A stretch of DNA of 64,000 nt, taken from Schoenobius gigantellus. Lineage: Eukaryota; Arthropoda; Insecta; Lepidoptera; Crambidae. A program made the translations under genes and the position numbers. The stretch's first letter is position 1. Each line of letters starts with the position of its first letter. The DNA is taken from positions 36,507,417 through 36,571,416 of the forward strand of contig OZ012542.1 of assembly GCA_963935595.1 (NCBI GenBank). Reading direction: 5' to 3'. Shown in pieces: positions 11,481 to 22,850 of this stretch. The notes under the pieces are model-generated. The model was not told where the DNA came from. It searched no databases and worked only from the letters and a program-made list of their open reading frames with translations.

Positions 11481-12235
11481 ACGTTATGTTAGGTTTGAGC
11501 TGTAATGGGAGGCTGTCTCCACCTTCTGCGAGGACGAGATATCGCAGAAGGAGGCAGCAGAGAGGACGACCCTCTCGCCGCACCGCTTCGACGTAGGCGG
11601 TTGGGTAGGAGGAGGCGCGTGTTCCTGGATGCGCGCCATCAACTCCCAGCAAGCCTTTTTTTTTCTTAGAGAGGAAATGCACAACCGCTCCGTACGCGCC
11701 GTTGGCTAGACGGCGAGCGTGTGTGGGGTTGGCCCGGCCGAGTGCCAGGCCGACCCACTAAAACTCCCCTGTGTTCTCCCTGCCCTTGTGGGCGCGCATG
11801 GTAGGGTCCACAATGCGACTACCACTACCAGCGCGTCCGGGCAAGCCCGGCCATGTCGGTCGGGCTACCGCCAAGGGGGGAATCCCATAAGCAAGCCTGG
11901 GATGCTGGGATGAAATGGCCCGGCTAGCCGACAACCGGTAGGGAGACATTACGTTTCCATCCCTGGCCCGCCCGTCTGGGGGGTCGCATTATGGCACTTG
12001 GCGACCCCTCCGTAGAGTAGTCCCAGCGCTTGGGCCAGCAGTGCTGACTCACCGTTGGGCCTGTCTCCAGGGGGTGCGTTCGGGGTATGGCTAGCGCCGA
12101 TCTCGATCGTGCCTCTATGGGGGTAGAAGTTGCCGGAGGGTGGTTTAGCCAGGCATGGGGCTTATAGCCGAGTCCAATGGCTTTGCCAGCTTTTCAGTCC
12201 CTTGTTGAATAGTGAAGAGATTCCCCCTCCCCAGA
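11481..12235 (+). mobile_element. GC-rich LINE fragment (R1/I-like?), copy 1
   Basis: A GC-rich block sharply bounded by AT-rich DNA. Its 11700-11850 part is homologous to the minus strand of 44110-44620: GTGTGGGGTTGGCCCGGC, GTGCCAGGC, TGTTCTCCCTGC, GCGACTACCACTACCAGCGC and CGGGCAAG all recur. It ends with a run of A after CCCCAGAAAA. No long frame survives. Two dispersed copies with different ends indicate a retrotransposon fragment, probably from a LINE untranslated region or the C-terminus of a LINE frame. The clade is uncertain. Confidence 0.65.
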
Positions 12236-12885
12236 AAAAAAAGATTTGAGCTGTAATAATTCGAGTAATATGTGGTGTAACTGCAATTAAACTTTCTATC
12301 TATACTTTAAAATAAGAATCAAAGATTTATTGGTACTTTTATCAAAGACTTGTTCATTTGACACTCAAACATTCTCACAGATGACATCGCGCCAAACGCT
12401 AGTCATCACATACTTAAGGTGCTATTGACTACTTTTTTGACGTTCATTTAAAATACCAATTCGATAATCACGCGCCATAGTAACATTTAGGTCCACATGA
12501 GATACAAATGAGTGTGGGCTTTTTTTGTAGGCACTTAACCACTTATTTCGTGGTTGTTGTGTCAAAAACCCACGTGCCAAGTTCAACGGCCTGGTGCGGT
12601 GGTACCGCCTCGTTGAGTGAGCGAAGAAATGGGCAGCAATTAGTTTAATCACCTTATGGCAACGCTGCTGCCCAGGCGGCTGTTCAATCATTCACGCGCC
12701 ATTCAAATCTTCAATTTGTACGATGTCAACTCCTATTCAAATCCTTTACCGTATTTCAAAAGATAGTTTAATATTTTCTTAACTCTTACTGTTCAAAAGT
12801 TCTTTCTCTAATTTTGTTTTTCAAGAAATAATACTCTTTTATAATTTTTTTTAGTAAAGTGGGAGATTTTGTTCCCACTAATGGT
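12236..12885. other. Intergenic, nothing recognised
   Basis: The 12422-12691 minus frame has no recognisable motif. The local GC-richer patch near 12560-12700 may be transposon-derived. Confidence 0.3.
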
Positions 12886-13165
12886 CCCACGTGGTCTAGT
12901 GGTTGAGATCACTCGGTGTTGATCTGGAGGTCTTGGGTTCGATACCTCACGTGGGCGGAAGTTTTTCTGCTAACTTGGTCGATGGTAGAGCTTCTGAGCC
13001 CGCCTGGCTAGCTACCACCGTCATACCTAAGTTTGTCGCCGTAATAACAATGTCATGTTCCGATGTTGATAACACGATAACATTGTCAGAACACAGCAAT
13101 GTCACGCTGTGTTCCGACAAATAGAGATAAGATAGCCAGTTTCTCAATTATTGAGGAATCTGATG
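12886..13165 (+). repeat. tRNA-headed SINE
   Basis: The head has box A (GTGGTCTAGTGGTTGAG) and box B (GGGTTCGATACC), and the ends CCCACGTG/CACGTGGG can pair. A body follows with GGCGGAAGTTTTTCTGCT and a tail with GATAGCCAGTTTCTCA..ATTGAGGA. The same body or tail occurs at 16265-16935, 40566-40790 and 58330-58440. RNA polymerase III would transcribe such an element. The 73-codon frame inside is incidental. Confidence 0.75.
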
Positions 13166-13313
13166 AAGCTGATGTTCGCATAAACACATACAACAACCTC
13201 AATTGTTCACAATCGTTTTTATTTAAAACAAGTTTTACTTTTTATCTACTTCGTGACTTAAAATATTGCGATCTGCTGTAAATGCATAATGTTATGCATA
13301 ATGTTAAGTGGTA

Positions 13314-13464
13314 TCAATTCAGACACACCACTTAAATTAACTAAACTAATTTGACAGGATTAAAACTATCGCCATCTTTCTTTTTCTCTAAAGGATTAAA
13401 AGTGACGGCTTTATTTTTAGGCCTGTCAAATTAGTTTAGTTTAATTAAGTTGTGTGTCTGAATC
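13314..13464. mobile_element. MITE with 45-bp inverted repeats
   Basis: Left arm TTCAGACACACCACTTAAATT..CTAAACTAATTTGACAGG is inverted on the right (CCTGTCAAATTAGTTTAG..TGTGTGTCTGAA). The spacer is about 60 bp and non-coding. No clear target duplication was seen. Confidence 0.75.
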
Positions 13465-15065
13465 GACACTATTGACCATATTCTAACTACCACATAGATG
13501 ATTTCGATAACGTGAGGTTCTACATGTAGATTGTGCTATTCTTTACTACCACGTTTTATAACAAGAAAGCAAGAAAAATAATAATTCACTATTCGTTCCA
13601 GGCAAAACCTACGCTGGCTGGCATTAATAATCCATTTCTAAATGGCACGTTCGTTTGTCACTGTACATTCAAACAATAGACTAAGAGGCTCACGGACATA
13701 CAATGGATTTGGCTCTTGTACAAATGGTACTTCTTTCAACGTAGATAATGTCAATGGGCGTTATTTTGAGGACATCGCCACTCTAATTAGGAAATGTCGC
13801 TAGCTTATCAAGTATAAGAGTTTGTTACTTGTTACATAAGTATGTAATTATGTGGAGATGTAGAAGGATTTCTTTCGAGCTGTTATTATGACAGCTGTGA
13901 AACAGCGGTAAGTATACAGAATAGAAAATAAGTATTCCAGGTAACTCAAAACAAATTTATTGACACATTTGGCCACATTGAAACTGATAAACTCTAAAAA
14001 CAGTATTTTATCCAAAATTGGAGATTGGCAGTAATTGTTGCCAACCACGACCGATTGCCATAACTTTAAAGAAGAAGTAGTAGAAAATAAGTATGTTTTA
14101 CACTAGCAAGTGCAAGTGCAAATTTGTAACTAAAATCGAACCAAAGAGTTTTATATCTTTTATTGTAATCCAGCAAAAATGTATAAAGCGTAACAGAACA
14201 GGTGTGTTGATATTCAAAGTGGTTTGTCTGATTATATCAGATGGAACAATTTTTACTATGACATCGCGGAAAAGTAATTACTATTTTATACAGGAAGTGA
14301 AGATCTCGACCGAAATAATAATATCTACGAAGTTTGCTGCTGGCTTTTTTGTGATTTCGAAGTTGATCCCATAATGAAATTGGTATATCGATTTCAATCT
14401 TTCAATTTGATAATCTGAATGATATCCGACATTGTTTTTATGAAATTTGTATATCTCATTATAAATGAACCTAGTGTTTTTATGAGAAATAAAAATTCTA
14501 TAAACCTAAATAAATATTTAATAAGGTTGTAAAAATGTTTACACTTTAAATATCTTGAAATATCTACACTTTTTTTGTTATACCTTTTATAACAACAATC
14601 TTTATTATTACGAGTAACATAAAGTACTTATCAGCGTTAGTATTAGACTACTTTATGTTAGATAGATAAGATGTGACATTAAATATTAAAAATCAACAGT
14701 TTACACTAATCACTGCTGTGTCACTTCGTGTGAGATAGCAGGACAGCGATTAACGTACTCGTACTGTTTACAATTAATTCTGGTGGCAATTTTATGTTTA
14801 TCATGCGTTTATATATATGCACTCGGATAAAATCCCTTAAAAAGTATTAGTTAGTGACAAAATTTGATTACAAAATTTTTATAAATACCACTAACCATTT
14901 TTAAAATGAGGGTGAAAACGAATTAAAACCTTTCATAAAATTTTATATTTAAAAGGAAAGAAAAGGAAGATATTGTGAATGAAAAGTTATAAAAAATTAT
15001 GGCTTATTAGTACGAGTACTTTTCATACTGACATACGTATTTTTACCTCTCATTCATTCATATTA
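13465..15065. other. AT-rich intergenic, nothing recognised
   Basis: Several short frames (for example 14093-14374) have AT-driven composition and no motif. No RNA gene or long repeat was identified. Confidence 0.4.
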
Positions 15066-15400
15066 TAGCCAAGAGATGTCCACTGTTGGACATAGGCTTC
15101 CCCCAGGGGTCTCAAAACTGACCGGTCCTGCGCTTCCCGCATCCAGCGGCTTTCCGCAACCTTCAATAAATCCTCGGTCCACCCTATGGTGGCCTACCAA
15201 CGCCGCGTCTCGCGGTACGCAGCCATCACTTGAGGACCTTGCGGCCTCAGGCTGCCCTCTGCCACTTAAGGTTTGGGTTTGGGCTATGTCGATGATCCTA
15301 GTTCTACTACCGATCTCATCATTTCTGATGCGATCACATAGAGAAACCCTGATCATAGTCCTCTCCATTGCCCTTGGAGTGACCTTCACATAATCTTCTA
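15066..15400 (-). pseudogene. RTE-type LINE 3' coding end, degraded
   Basis: On the minus strand it reads as the RTE C-terminal blocks (KVTPRAMERTMIRVSLCDRI, IRNDEI, then RRGVG/KDCGKPLDAGSAG-like). The DNA parallels 9381-9740, with CCAAGAGATGTCCACTGTTGGACATAGGC-type opening text. An internal segment has been lost near 15240-15260, and a related scrap (TTTCCGCCCCAATGGCCGTC) lies at 15635-15660. It is not functional. Confidence 0.75.
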
Positions 15401-16264
15401 GTCCATGCTCACTTTAAGGCCCACTGCTGGAAAACTCTACAGAGTGGAGACTCTACGGAGTGGAGACCGGTTGTCATTTTCAAAATGCTGAGATACCATA
15501 TGAATAACTTCTTGTAAATTATTATTATTTGAGAAGCTATTTTGAACAATAGTTTGATAATTCATTGTGAATTATTATTTAAACATTGTCTAGATTAAAG
15601 AAACAACTATTTGTGATAGTATTGTTGAGTCAGTGTTTCCGCCCCAATGGCCGTCGGTCCTACTAGCTTCATTAAATTCGAATTACAAACATAAGGAAAA
15701 ACGATTTTCACATACTTAATATATTTTTTTGTATGGATACAGTACGTGAACAGATTTTTTAAGTTTCTCAGCGCATTGTGCAGGTTTATTAAGAATTATT
15801 GTGATCATTCAGCCAAGAACTAGCGTACGGGACCGCGGGGATCCTATGGTATTCACATCACGTATCCCGTATCGAGCGACCTACAAGAGACGGCGAGATA
15901 CCCTTATCGCCCTTCCACTGTGTATGCGATAATTTCTGCTCCTACATCCCGAGTCGGATTTGCATACACTTTCAATTTTATCGCGAAACTTTGACTCTTC
16001 AAACGTTATTTCTAAGCAAAGATTAAACATTATGACGACATTATGTCGCTCTAATGGATCTCTAAGAAACAGAAGCCTAACTTTATAAAAATGTATCTAC
16101 GGATGAAGAGTATCCCTGGGGAATAATTCATTTTTGGAGAGCCAAGAAGAGTTTCAGTAGAGCGAGGTTCATCAACCATGGAGAGATTATATTATTATTA
16201 TTTGACGATACAATACATTCTAAAAGTTGAAAAATAAATAATATAGAACACACAAACCTCTTAA
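15401..16264. other. Intergenic; RTE scrap at about 15635, GC-richer block 15820-15960
   Basis: The GC-richer block contains GGGACCGCGGGGATCC and shows no frame or RNA structure that I recognise. It could be part of an unassigned element. Confidence 0.3.
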
Positions 16265-16935
16265 ACGCATTCGTGGTCTAGTGGTTGAGATTACAGTGTT
16301 CCGATCTAGAGGCCTGGTGTTCGATTCTCAATGAGAACAGAAGTTTTTTTGCTTGGTTTAGTTGGCGGTAGGGCTTCAAAGCCTGCCTGACTAGCTATCA
16401 TCGTCTTACCGAAGTTTGTCGCGTATTTGTTATTAATAAGTTATAGACCAGTGTTTTCAACACACTTGCTCGTAAAGTTGATCTAATTTTACTGGTTTTA
16501 GACACAAAGCAGCTCATAATACACGCGTGTGTTATAACGCAAATAGTGCGTTTATAGATCAAAAACCGCACTATTTATAACACAAATAGTACGTAATCAA
16601 AATCACACACCAAGATTTGTGTTGTTTAATCCAAAAATTCAGTATATTAAGTATTTTTCCTCACAAGTGTGTTGATAAACGTCGTGCTATACAAGTTTAT
16701 TTTTTTATTATCACAAAATGTGATAATAAAAAACGTGCTATACAAGTTTATTTTTGTTGATAATTGAAAAATAACCTTGTATATATGTGCATGTGTATAT
16801 TGGTTATACACACTCGGCTCTATTACGCCCTCGCCTTCAGCTCGGGGTCAAAACCTCTATAACGCACTTATATCGTAATATAAATATAGTGTAAGATAGC
16901 CAGTTCCTCAGTTGTTGAGGAGTCCCGGCGAAACT
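16265..16935 (+). repeat. tRNA-headed SINE interrupted by an insertion
   Basis: The head GTGGTCTAGTGGTTGAG and box-B GTTCGATTCTC lie at 16270-16335, with the body to about 16440. The family tail GATAGCCAGTTCCTCA..GTTGTTGAGGAGTCC appears only at 16890-16925. The intervening 450 bp contains inverted pieces (AACACACTTGCTCG, CAAGTTTATTTTT) and looks like a later MITE insertion into the SINE. Confidence 0.6.
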
Positions 16936-17180
16936 TGTTTCCCTGTTGTGTGTAAAAAAACACAACAAATCTTTCATTTGGTCAATCATTTGATCGATAT
17001 GACCCACCCAATCGTAGTTTTTGTCTTTTTCTGCCAGTGAAAATAACGTAAATAGCTGATTACTTTAATTGATTGACAGAAACAAAGGTCACATTGATTT
17101 AAATAATAAAACGCTGTTTCTATTGTATCTGTACCAAAAGGAGACAAATTTTAAACATACTGCAAATTTTGGTCTTTTCC

Positions 17181-17440
17181 TAAGGCAAAATGGCTGCTCA
17201 CAATATCTGCCCTGCTGTTCTATACAAAATGACTCATAATCACAGCTCATATACGTCCCCACCGTGGGGCTCGAGTCTACTATATGTTAAAGTGTTGATT
17301 CAAGGCCTTAGTCAAACACGCTGGCCCAACAGTGCAGATTGGTCGACTTCACCTTTGAAATTCTTGGCAGATGTATTCAGGTTGTTTCACGATGTTTTCC
17401 TTCCCCGTAAGGAGAGTCGGCAAATGTACATATGAAATTC
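17181..17440 (+). repeat. Dispersed element containing TTTCACGATGTTTTCCTTCCCCG
   Basis: The phrase CAGGTTGTTTCACGATGTTTTCC is familiar from interspersed repeats of moths and butterflies; this is recall, not a search. An 81-codon frame beginning MAAHNICPAVLYK spans it but matches no protein I know. I treat it as transposon sequence. Confidence 0.4.
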
Positions 17441-17444
17441 GAAA

Positions 17445-18150
17445 AAAAAATTTACAAAAAAATAAAACCGACTTCAAAAACACCCAAAAGTCATAAATAC
17501 AAGAATACATACAAAATCACAGTTTTATATTTAAGTTGGTGCCAAATTTTAAGTAACTATATTAATTGTTCTTTTCATTTTTTAAGTCTTTCCAGGTGGT
17601 CATTGCTTGGCACCGACTTCAATATAAAACCGTGATGTTGTATGTATTCTTGTATTATTTATGACTTTTTGTAGTTTTTGAAGTCGGTTTTATTTTCTTG
17701 TAATTTTTTTTCAATCATTTTAGTTTATAATACATGCGTTTTAGACTTTGAGCCAAGGCAAACACCAGAATAACTTAAAAAATAACGGCTATCGCTCTAA
17801 ACAGTACTGAAAGAATTATTCTCGAACTTCTAACCTACCAGAAACCTTCCATCATCAGCCCAGTAACATGATATGATGACTACCAGATGTAAATACCTGA
17901 ATAACTTCAGCAAAAACATGAAACACATTGGACGTGCCTATGAAATTTAAGGGTTTCCCTCGATTTTCATGGGATTCCATCATCAGATCATGCCATGGTG
18001 ACAATGGAACCACCTGTGAAGTATACCCTTTCAGACAAAAAAAGAATTTTCCGAATCGGTTCAGGCGTCTTCGAGTAAACGGGGAACATACATGAAAAAA
18101 AAAAGATTCCGACGAATTGAGAACCTCCTCCTTTTTTTGAAGTCGGATAA
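17445..18150. repeat. ACCGACTTC-type palindromic element with flanking body
   Basis: AAAATAAAACCGACTTCAAAAA near 17455 is inverted at 17675-17697 (TTTTGAAGTCGGTTTTATTT). An inner pair is built on AATACAAGAATACATACA and TTTATATT..GTTGGTGCCA. The following 17740-18150 body (AACACCAGAATAACTTAA, GAATTATTCTCGAACTTCTAA, AACATGAAACAC) recurs at 45110-45530. Pieces also occur at 35026-35420 and 42955-43040. It is non-coding. Confidence 0.65.
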
Positions 18151-18245
18151 AAAAGGAAAACCACATCGGTACTAACAGTACTTAGCAGGATCGAACCGCG
18201 GACCTTCCGATTAGAAGGCCGGTCCACAGCGCCACTGACGCTCAT
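18150..18245 (-). repeat. tRNA-derived SINE, inverted
   Basis: The minus strand reads AGTGGCGCTGTGGACCGGC, TAATCGGAAGGTCCGCGGTT and CGATCCTGCTAAGTACTG. This is the same SINE family as 1666 and 32846, with clear box-B sequence. Confidence 0.65.
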
Positions 18246-19932
18246 TGAAAAACATGACTAACTGAACGTAATTTTACGACGCTGCTGCTTTTGCCTTCCG
18301 CTATTACCTACCTACTCTCGTCAAAACTGAAACATCTACTTCCACAACATTTTTAGAAGTCCCTTCGCATCATTCACATGTAAATGAAAAGACTAAAAGC
18401 CTTATAACAAGTGAAGCAGCGCGCAAAATTGAATTCAACCATTCCCATTCATTTCCTTTGTATCTCAATTCGAAGAAAACGAACTCAATTCGTAGCAATC
18501 GGAACAAATCCGCGAGGCAAATTGAATTTATTACTGACGCTTCAGACACCTTTGTTTGCTTAGTAGGTATATTGACAGATTTTGTATGGGCGCTTATTAT
18601 GAACTCCTGTCTATCCGACAGCTTTAAATGTGGATGCCTTTTTATGGAAAGATTAAATCTCCTCATTCCTCCTGAACCAAAATGTAATTGCCATATTAGG
18701 AAAAAGTGTAAGAACTATTTTTTAGGAAAAATGAAAACAGATTGCTTCCTTGTGACACAAAAAAAGATAACAGCTTTCGTCGTTGTTATAGCAAACAAAC
18801 GTCCACTCATTGGCGTAGGTATGGGGGGGGGGGCTTGGGGTCCGAACACCCCCCATTGAAAATCAACATACACTAGATAGAATGAACTTTGCCTTCCATG
18901 CATCAGTATACACTAGGCAAATTGAAGTTTTAATCTGGACCCCATCGAAAACTTATACCTACGCCTATGCGTCCACTACTCGTTATTGGACACAAGCCTG
19001 CTGTATGCCTGCATGGAACTACGATGCTCTTTATGTCGTCTATCAACCAATTTTCACTAACTTCCGTCGGCAACTCAAAACTGTCTTTTTGCTTAACACT
19101 TGATATTCATTGCAAGTTTAGTTGGCAATTTTGTTAAGGCGGCATTCACGATAGCTCTACATTAGATAAGTATATAACGAAGTTACAGTTCTGAGTTGGT
19201 AACCAAAGGTAGCGAATAGGGGGGAGGGGGAGGCTAGTTTAGGGGTCTGGTAATACTGTCAAGAGTAAATAAACTTAATTTCAATCCTTACCTTACCTTG
19301 AAGGATACATTATAAATACCTTGAAAAGTTGTGTCACCGATGAAAAAGTTAATAACAAGGATAATGTTTTAAATACCAAAGAACATTATGGAATATCTAC
19401 CGGTAACAATTTCCTTTAAATTATAATTTCGTCCGCCAAAGTTTTAATTTCCTCTAATTTCTGCGCCCCCTGTCAATTTCCCAGAAGCTGTCTAAAAGAA
19501 AACGAATTGAGCGTGATGCTAAACGCGAACAGACGAAACAATACACAAATTGAAAATTACAGCGAACATTGATTAATTACTTCATTTTAAAAGTTCCAGT
19601 TTCTTAGTAAACTCCAAATAAAGAAACGCCACGTTGTTATTAGTAAGGAAGAAACAAAACTCATGATCAAAACGTTAATAAATGATTATACAATACATAC
19701 ATATATTATAAGCTTAGAAAAGCTGAAGATGGCTATAGAAATTTCATCTGAAAATATATTTTATTCGACGATTTGAATAATAATAAAATGGAAGATATCA
19801 AAGAGTTTAATCTCTATTATAGAAATACGAAAGGGGAAAGTGGTTGGCCACGTTGCGATAGTGATACACTGCGCCGGTGTCGATACACCGCATCAGTGGC
19901 CATTGTACTGGAAACTGCTACGTAAATACTGG
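18246..19932. other. Intergenic; G11 run near 18826
   Basis: A homopolymer G tract lies at about 18826-18836 and a GA/G-rich patch near 19220. The open frames at 18458-18859 and 18882-19103 have no recognised domain. Nothing is supported as a gene. Confidence 0.4.
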
Positions 19933-20060
19933 GGCCAGACCACGATCGCTTATAGTAAGGTTAAAACAATATTAAAACAGAGTCACCGCTCTTGCTGCGT
20001 ATAGCGCCATCATAATCACAGTGCGGTTTTAATATTGTTTTCGGCGATCATGCTGGTTAG
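19933..20060. repeat. Short palindromic MITE, copy 2
   Basis: Same family as 10662-10779: CCAGACCACGATCGCTTATA at left, GGCGATCATGCTGG at right, and interior AAGGTTAAAACAATATTAAAA, CACCGCTCTTG and GCGGTTTTAATATTG. Confidence 0.7.
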
Positions 20061-20336
20061 GGAACTGTGGTTAGGGGGCAGGACACTATTTGCGCTCGTC
20101 TCTAGTCTACACTTCTACAAATATAAATATTGCTGAAAAACATATCTTATTTAGTACAGATTCCTGATTCCGTTCTATCCAATAACGTAACCATATTTCC
20201 AAGGCACACGTGTCAAATGATACTTTGGTTTCTCTTTGTATAATTCGTTTATTAAAATTATTAAATCTGCGAATGATATTTACTGATCAACACCCTCATA
20301 ATAACCCCGAGAATTTTGTTATCTAAATATTAATCT

Positions 20337-20580
20337 ATACTAATATTATAAAGCTGAAGAGTTTGTTTGTTTGTTTGTTTGTTTGCTTGAACGCGCTAAT
20401 CTCAGGAACTACTGATTCAAATTGAAAAATTCTTTTTGTGTTGGATAGTCCATTTATCGAGGAAGGCTTTAGGCTATATAACATCACGCTACGACTAATA
20501 GGAGCTGAGCATCAATGACAAATGTTGCAAAAACGGGTAAAAAATATACGGCGAAACGTAGTTCGCTGGCACAGCTAGTA
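20337..20580 (+). repeat. Lep1/Helitron-like short element, near complete
   Basis: Opens CTATACTAATATTATAAAGC, then AAGAGTTTG with five TTTG units, GAACGCGCTAATCTCAGGAAC, ATTCTTTTTGTGTTGG, and ends GGCACAGCTAGT. The CTAGT end and absence of inverted repeats resemble the non-autonomous Lep1 Helitrons described in moths. Homologous pieces lie at 6364, 22300, 51795, 54738 and 58636. Confidence 0.7.
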
Positions 20581-22299
20581 TTAGATAATGTCAGAAAATA
20601 ATATCAGTTGTTTTGCGACAATACTTATATAAAACTATCGTTTACTATAGATTTGAATGAGTCACAAAAAATCCACAGCAATATGTGACTAGTACTAAAA
20701 CAGATTATTTTTGAGCACACAAATATCATTAACAGACGTTTGCCGATTGCCGATACGAAAGAGAACGAGGAACCAAATCTAGTTGAAACAATTGCAACTT
20801 GGCAACGTTTTAGCAAATGAGAATTTCAAAACTAAAATCTTCAATATCAAATAGCGGGTCGATTCTTGGCACGTGTACCGGCGCTTCGGTATCACTTTTT
20901 CTTCCGTGCCTTCTTCCCGGCCCCGTAACATACGCGGGACACATCGACATGTTCTTTTTGTACCTCGTCAACACATCTCGCTCTAGGAGACGGTCTTTCG
21001 GCTGCTCATTAAGCTAAACGATCTTCGCCTGGACCATTTCTATTACACTCCAACAATGCTTAGAATCCAGTACATGCGGAGTTTGAAAAGCAACATGCAT
21101 TTTTACTTACTTTTAGGTTTCTAAACTTATAAGGAGACTAATCCAATTTGCAGTCATAGCATATCGTGCGAATGCCACTAAACTGATATCAGTGAGGTAA
21201 TTTTATACTTTAATTTAATGTACATATTTCTCAAACCTATAGAATCTCGTTATAGAACCTATAGAACTTTTTATACCTTCTCGTGGTGTAATTATGTATT
21301 CGTATTGTACCTATGCGATATCGTTCTTAGACCAGAAAGTAAATTTGTAATCGTAAACGTAAAAATATTGCAGTGCAGACAAGTGATAGTAAGGAAATAG
21401 CCACAGATGCAGTAAAAGTAGCTCGGAAGGATTTTCTACTTGCGAATGTTCGTACGCTTTTGCCTTCCTGCTTGTTTGTTATTGTGACTATCGGACTAAC
21501 TCGGACACATATGTATAGAATTCAATTATCTTACGCAAAATTATTCTGATTCTTTGTGATAGTAAATGTTTATTATAATAAAGAAATAATTAACATTGTA
21601 GTTATTATTCATTTTATCTATGTACCTACACTACACCTACGACACACTTTACGTTTTATAGCATCAAACTGCTATGTACCCTTCTTAAACAAAAAGACAA
21701 GAAATAAATTAAAATCGTACTAAATTTAATTCCCTGTTACATATCCTGTAATTTCATTACCTTATCGAGTCATAATACCCTACCCTTATACATTTTTAAT
21801 ACAAACTTAAAACAAGCTACATATTGACAACAAAAACAATTAACACGGTATCATTTTCACAAATTGACGAAGGATAAATTTAAACGAACATGATTGATTG
21901 CCTGTCCCACTCGCACCTGATATCAGGTCATCGATCATGGGCGACAGGTCGATCGCAGCGACTCCACGTTTATCATTGATGATATTTTGATGGAGGCAGT
22001 TGACATCCTTAAGCATTGGAAGCAGAGAGTAATTAAAACCAATAATTACAGTATTATAATATTACTATCGACCTACCAGCGAGCATTACCTGGCATTGAC
22101 GTCACCGCATGACTAAACGTATTTAGCGTAATCTTGATTTTTTAATTCATTTCTAAATGCAATAACATTTTCGGGGCAGCTTTTTGCAGCTATAACATCG
22201 TCCCCTTTTTTACTTACTTCGAATTCTAACTCAGAGCTGTCATTTTGAAATATATTAGGTCCATTACTGCTATTGTAAATATCTATACTTCTTACTTAC
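20581..22299. other. AT-rich intergenic, nothing recognised
   Basis: Short frames at 20817-21017 and 21218-21400 lack motifs. A small palindrome ACCTGATATCAGGT lies at about 21916. No gene or RNA is supported. Confidence 0.4.
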
Positions 22300-22850
22300 T
22301 TACTAATATTATAAAGCTGAAGAGTTTGTTTGTTTGTTTGGTTAGTTGGTTGAACGCGCTAATCTCAAGAACTACTGATTCAAATTGAAAAATTCTTTTT
22401 GTGTTGGATAGTCCATTTATCGAGAAAGGCTCATATTACTCGTTCGCTTACAACTTGACAGTCACAATTTTTCCATTACTCCTTTATAAAAGGAAGTCGA
22501 CACATAATTCGCGATAGATTTTTTCTTAGACAATAACCCCCCGCTCCTATTAGTCCTATTAGTCCTATAGTCCTATTAGTCTAATAGGAGCGGGGGGTTA
22601 TTGTCTAAGAAAAAATCTATCGCGATGGCTTACAACTTGACAGTCACAATTTTTCCATTACTCCTTTATAAAAGGAAGTCGACACAGAGTCTTGTGTGCA
22701 CGGCGGAATGGCTGTCAAATTATAGGCGATCGTGACAGATTTTTTCTTAGACAATAACCCACCTGAGCATCAATGAAAAATGTTGCAAAAACGGGAAAAA
22801 TGTTATTTTCCGACATCCACGCATCAAAATCGCGGGCACAGCTAGTCTAT
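22300..22850 (+). repeat. Lep1/Helitron-like element with internal duplication and hairpin
   Basis: It opens ACTAATATTATAAAGCTGAAG and ends GCGGGCACAGCTAG, like the 20337 copy. The middle is rearranged: a 59-bp unit beginning GCTTACAACTTGACAGTCAC is repeated directly at 22446 and 22628. Between them the block TCGCGATAGATTTTTTCTTA..CCGCTCC is inverted around a run of CTATTAGTC units. Confidence 0.75.

Noticed and set aside
12886..12960. Possible functional tRNA gene
   Set aside because: Boxes A and B are present, but the anticodon arm is not a proper stem and loop and the sequence continues into a SINE body found at other loci.
18458..18859. 133-codon frame MYLNSKKTNS..
   Set aside because: AT-rich, no domain recognised, runs into a poly-G tract; overlapping minus frames are equally long.
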